This document shows, piece after piece, positions 13,508-15,347 of a stretch of 15,347 bases of DNA (the first letter of the stretch is position 1; every line of letters starts with the position of its first letter). The translations under genes were made by a program, and so were the position numbers. This DNA is from a bacterium (lineage in GTDB: Bacteria; Bipolaricaulota; Bipolaricaulia; UBA7950; UBA9294), in contig DAOVHV010000008.1 of the NCBI GenBank assembly GCA_030671645.1, positions 1-15,347 on the forward strand. The letters are read 5' to 3'. The notes beneath the pieces are model-generated. The model worked only from the letters and a program-made list of their open reading frames with translations, did no database searches and was not told the origin of the DNA.

Positions 13508-15102
13508 GCGATCTCCCTTGCTGCGGTCACGCCACCCATGAGCATTCCCACTCTCTCTCGGTTCAGTTCATCCGGGGAACAGACTTCCATGAATTTCCCT
13601 TCATACATGATGGCAACACGATCTGCATATGCGAGCACCTCGTCAAGATCGGCTGAGACAAGGAGGATGGCCCGCCCCTTTCCCCTCATGTCGAGTAGGG
13701 TTTGACGGATGTAATAGGCGCTGCCGATGTCCAGTCCTCGGGTTGGCTGAGCGGCTACGATGACCGCCGGATCCTTGGCCAACTCTCGTCCCACGATCAG
13801 CTTCTGTTGATTTCCGCCGGACAGGCTCTTAGCAGGCGCGTTGGGGCCGGCGGCTCGGATCTCGAATCGATCCATCAACTCACGCACATGCTGATTGATG
13901 CTTCGCCACTTCAAGATTGAGAAAGCTCCGCGAAACTCTTTCCATCGATGGACGCCCAGGATGGCGTTTTCGGCCAGCGTGAACGGCAGCACAAGGCCCA
14001 ATTCCAAACGATCTTCGGGAATGTGAGCAACGCCGAGACGATAAATCTGTCGCGGATCGACGCCAAGAATATTGGCTCCGTTGATGGTGGCTATACCGGA
14101 TGTGGGAACGCGAAGGCCGGTTAACGATTCGACCAGTTCGCTCTGCCCGTTTCCCTCGACGCCGGCAATACCGAAGATCTCGCCGGCGTAGACGTCAAAC
14201 GATACGTCGTCGACTGCGATATCTCTGGTGTTGCCGCGAGCCGTCAGGTTCTCGACGTGTAAGATGCTCCTTCCTGACCGATCGACGGCTTTGTGCGTTT
14301 TTCGAACGGGCAGTTCATGATCGCTCAGCTCAACGGCATCAACTTCTTGTTTCATAGCGTGGCCTACCATGAGCTGCGCCAAACGCTCGGTGGTGGCTTC
14401 TGCGGTTTGAACGTCGCCAACTATTTCACCCTGTCGTAGAATGACGATTCGATCGGTGACGTCCTGAACTTCCTTCAGCTTGTGCGTGATCAGGATGATC
14501 GATTTGCCGGCATCTCGCAGCCTTCGGAGAAGGCTGAACAGCTCATCGACTTCCAGCGGTGTCAGAACCGAGGTCGGTTCGTCAAGGATGAGCAGATCGA
14601 CATCACGCGACAGAACCTTCAATACTTCCACGCGCTGTTGCTCACCGACTGATAGCTTTTCAACGGGTACATCCAAAGGTACCTGGAGTCCACTTTCCTC
14701 CATGAGAGCCTCAAGGTCTTCGATTGTCTTCGTGAGCTGAAGTCTCGAAAACGGACGTTCGAAGCTCAGAGCGACGTTTTCCGCCGCGGTGAACATGCCG
14801 ACCAAGGCAAAGTGCTGATGCACCATGCCGATGCCGAAGTCGAATGCCTCGCGCGGGCTGGAGAAACGGACGGCGCCCTTGGGAGAAATGACGCGCCCTC
14901 GCGTGGGAGGAAGGAGACCGGAGAGAATCTTCGTCAGGGTCGTCTTCCCGGCACCGTTTTCGCCAAGCAAGCCGATGATTTCATGGGGGTGGATTTCCAG
15001 GGACGCTTCTTTGAGTGCGACGGTTCCATCCGAGTAAACCTTGGTGATTCGCTCTGCTCGCAGGAAGAAGCCGTTCTCACTTGGTGCTTTCACTTCACTC
15101 AT
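13504..15102 (-). CDS. nupO: Nucleoside ABC importer, double ATPase (NupO/YufO type)
   Basis: A 532-aa protein with two fused ABC ATPase domains. Domain 1 is catalytic: Walker A GENGAGKTT (47-55), Gln96, signature LSVGEQQRVE (150-159), Walker B LLILDEPTS (170-178) and His207. Domain 2 is degenerate as usual in the sugar/nucleoside branch: its P-loop region GIAGVEGNGQSEL (311-323) lacks the Lys, its Walker B reads VIVAAQPTRGLD (448-459) with Gln in place of the catalytic Glu, yet LSGGNQQK (427-434) is intact. These departures are family traits, not damage. It begins 48 nt after the bmp terminator hairpin, and its ribosome site is poor (GGGGGC). A 4-nt overlap links it to nupP. Confidence 0.94.
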   Translation of the reverse strand: MSEVKAPSENGFFLRAERITKVYSDGTVALKEASLEIHPHEIIGLLGENGAGKTTLTKILSGLLPPTRGRVISPKGAVRFSSPREAFDFGIGMVHQHFALVGMFTAAENVALSFERPFSRLQLTKTIEDLEALMEESGLQVPLDVPVEKLSVGEQQRVEVLKVLSRDVDLLILDEPTSVLTPLEVDELFSLLRRLRDAGKSIILITHKLKEVQDVTDRIVILRQGEIVGDVQTAEATTERLAQLMVGHAMKQEVDAVELSDHELPVRKTHKAVDRSGRSILHVENLTARGNTRDIAVDDVSFDVYAGEIFGIAGVEGNGQSELVESLTGLRVPTSGIATINGANILGVDPRQIYRLGVAHIPEDRLELGLVLPFTLAENAILGVHRWKEFRGAFSILKWRSINQHVRELMDRFEIRAAGPNAPAKSLSGGNQQKLIVGRELAKDPAVIVAAQPTRGLDIGSAYYIRQTLLDMRGKGRAILLVSADLDEVLAYADRVAIMYEGKFMEVCSPDELNRERVGMLMGGVTAAREIA

Positions 15103-15149
15103 GAGTGCCCCCGACGCAGTGCTTTCTTGTAGTCACACGAGCACAATAC

Positions 15150-15181
15150 AAAAAAGGGAGAGAGGATGCATCCTCTCTCCC
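15150..15181 (-). terminator. Perfect-palindrome intrinsic terminator between the BMP gene and nupO
   Basis: A 13-bp perfect inverted repeat with no spacer (GGGAGAGAGGATG at 15156-15168, its complement at 15169-15181) is followed on the minus strand by TTTTTT (15155-15150). This is a textbook Rho-independent terminator 24 nt after the BMP stop. As nupO has no obvious promoter in the 47 nt that follow, it probably acts as a partial terminator that lowers ATPase and permease expression below the lipoprotein. Confidence 0.88.
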
Positions 15182-15205
15182 CGCTTTCTTACTCGTGTTT
15201 CATTC

Positions 15206-15347
15206 CTAGTTCAGCGGATACAGATCGCGGACGGCTTTGATTTCGTCGTCGTTGTTCGCAGTAGGAACAACGATCGAACCATCAAGAATACCGGCTTCGA
15301 GTTCGTCAATGGCAGTCCAGATCCACGTCGGAACCGTGGCGCGATTG
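15206..15347 (-). CDS. nupN: BMP/PnrA-family nucleoside-binding lipoprotein, C-terminal end (cut by window edge)
   Basis: Only the last 46 residues are present; the rest is beyond 15347. They read NRATVPTWIWTAIDELEAGI, then LDGSIVVPTAN and a charged tail ending RDLYPLN before TAG (15206-15208). The motif of a helix running into a G-x-I-x-V-P strand near the end fits Bmp/Med/PnrA lipoproteins, in which the last helix is followed by a surface strand. The context is decisive: a NupO-NupP-NupQ set follows in the canonical order. The protein would capture nucleosides on the periplasmic side and pass them to the permeases. The signal peptide and lipobox lie outside the window and cannot be checked. 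Confidence 0.78.
   Translation of the reverse strand, partial: NRATVPTWIWTAIDELEAGILDGSIVVPTANNDDEIKAVRDLYPLN

Overview
This 15.3 kb window is a gene-dense chromosomal segment of a mid-GC bacterium. Start and stop codons overlap at many junctions and there is no phage, transposon or plasmid signature. I infer a diderm of a poorly sampled lineage. The phosphonate-type binding protein has a cleavable signal peptide with no lipobox cysteine, and a secreted protein at 3263-4108 ends in a C-terminal Phe like an outer-membrane beta-barrel. The phylum cannot be read from the window.

Left part. Positions 1-1550 (minus strand) hold a coupled run: an uncharacterised 251-aa protein, then yigZ (IMPACT family), then the start of ruvA, each overlapping the next by 4 nt. 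A 90-bp divergent region separates it from a plus-strand run (1641-4497): an AMP-forming acyl-CoA synthetase, a secreted barrel-like protein and cytidine deaminase, again with overlapping stop/start codons. Convergent to it (4555-6386, minus) lie pyrimidine-nucleoside phosphorylase and, just upstream, a GNAT acetyltransferase broken by a single-base frameshift.

Middle. Between the GNAT gene and a 69-aa unknown gene (6612-6821) is a tandem array of 28-bp units alternating in two types, so that the higher-order period is 56 bp. Several units form perfect hairpins.

Right part (6818-15347, all minus strand). Two ABC importers lie in tandem. Upstream in transcription is a nucleoside importer of the nupNOPQ type (BMP lipoprotein end, double ATPase, two permeases). 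Downstream is a phnD-phnC-phnE-phnE importer with its own near-consensus promoter and a structured leader. Both PhnE permeases carry an N-terminal membrane domain resembling the RDD family, fused to the ordinary permease domain. This is the most unusual architecture in the window. In both importers the binding-protein gene is followed, 23-24 nt after its stop, by a strong stem-loop before the ATPase gene, which suggests excess production of the binding protein.

Together, nucleoside uptake (Nup), cytidine deaminase and pyrimidine-nucleoside phosphorylase describe pyrimidine nucleoside scavenging. The role of the acyl-CoA synthetase/barrel pair and the ligand of the PhnD-like system are not determined by the sequence.
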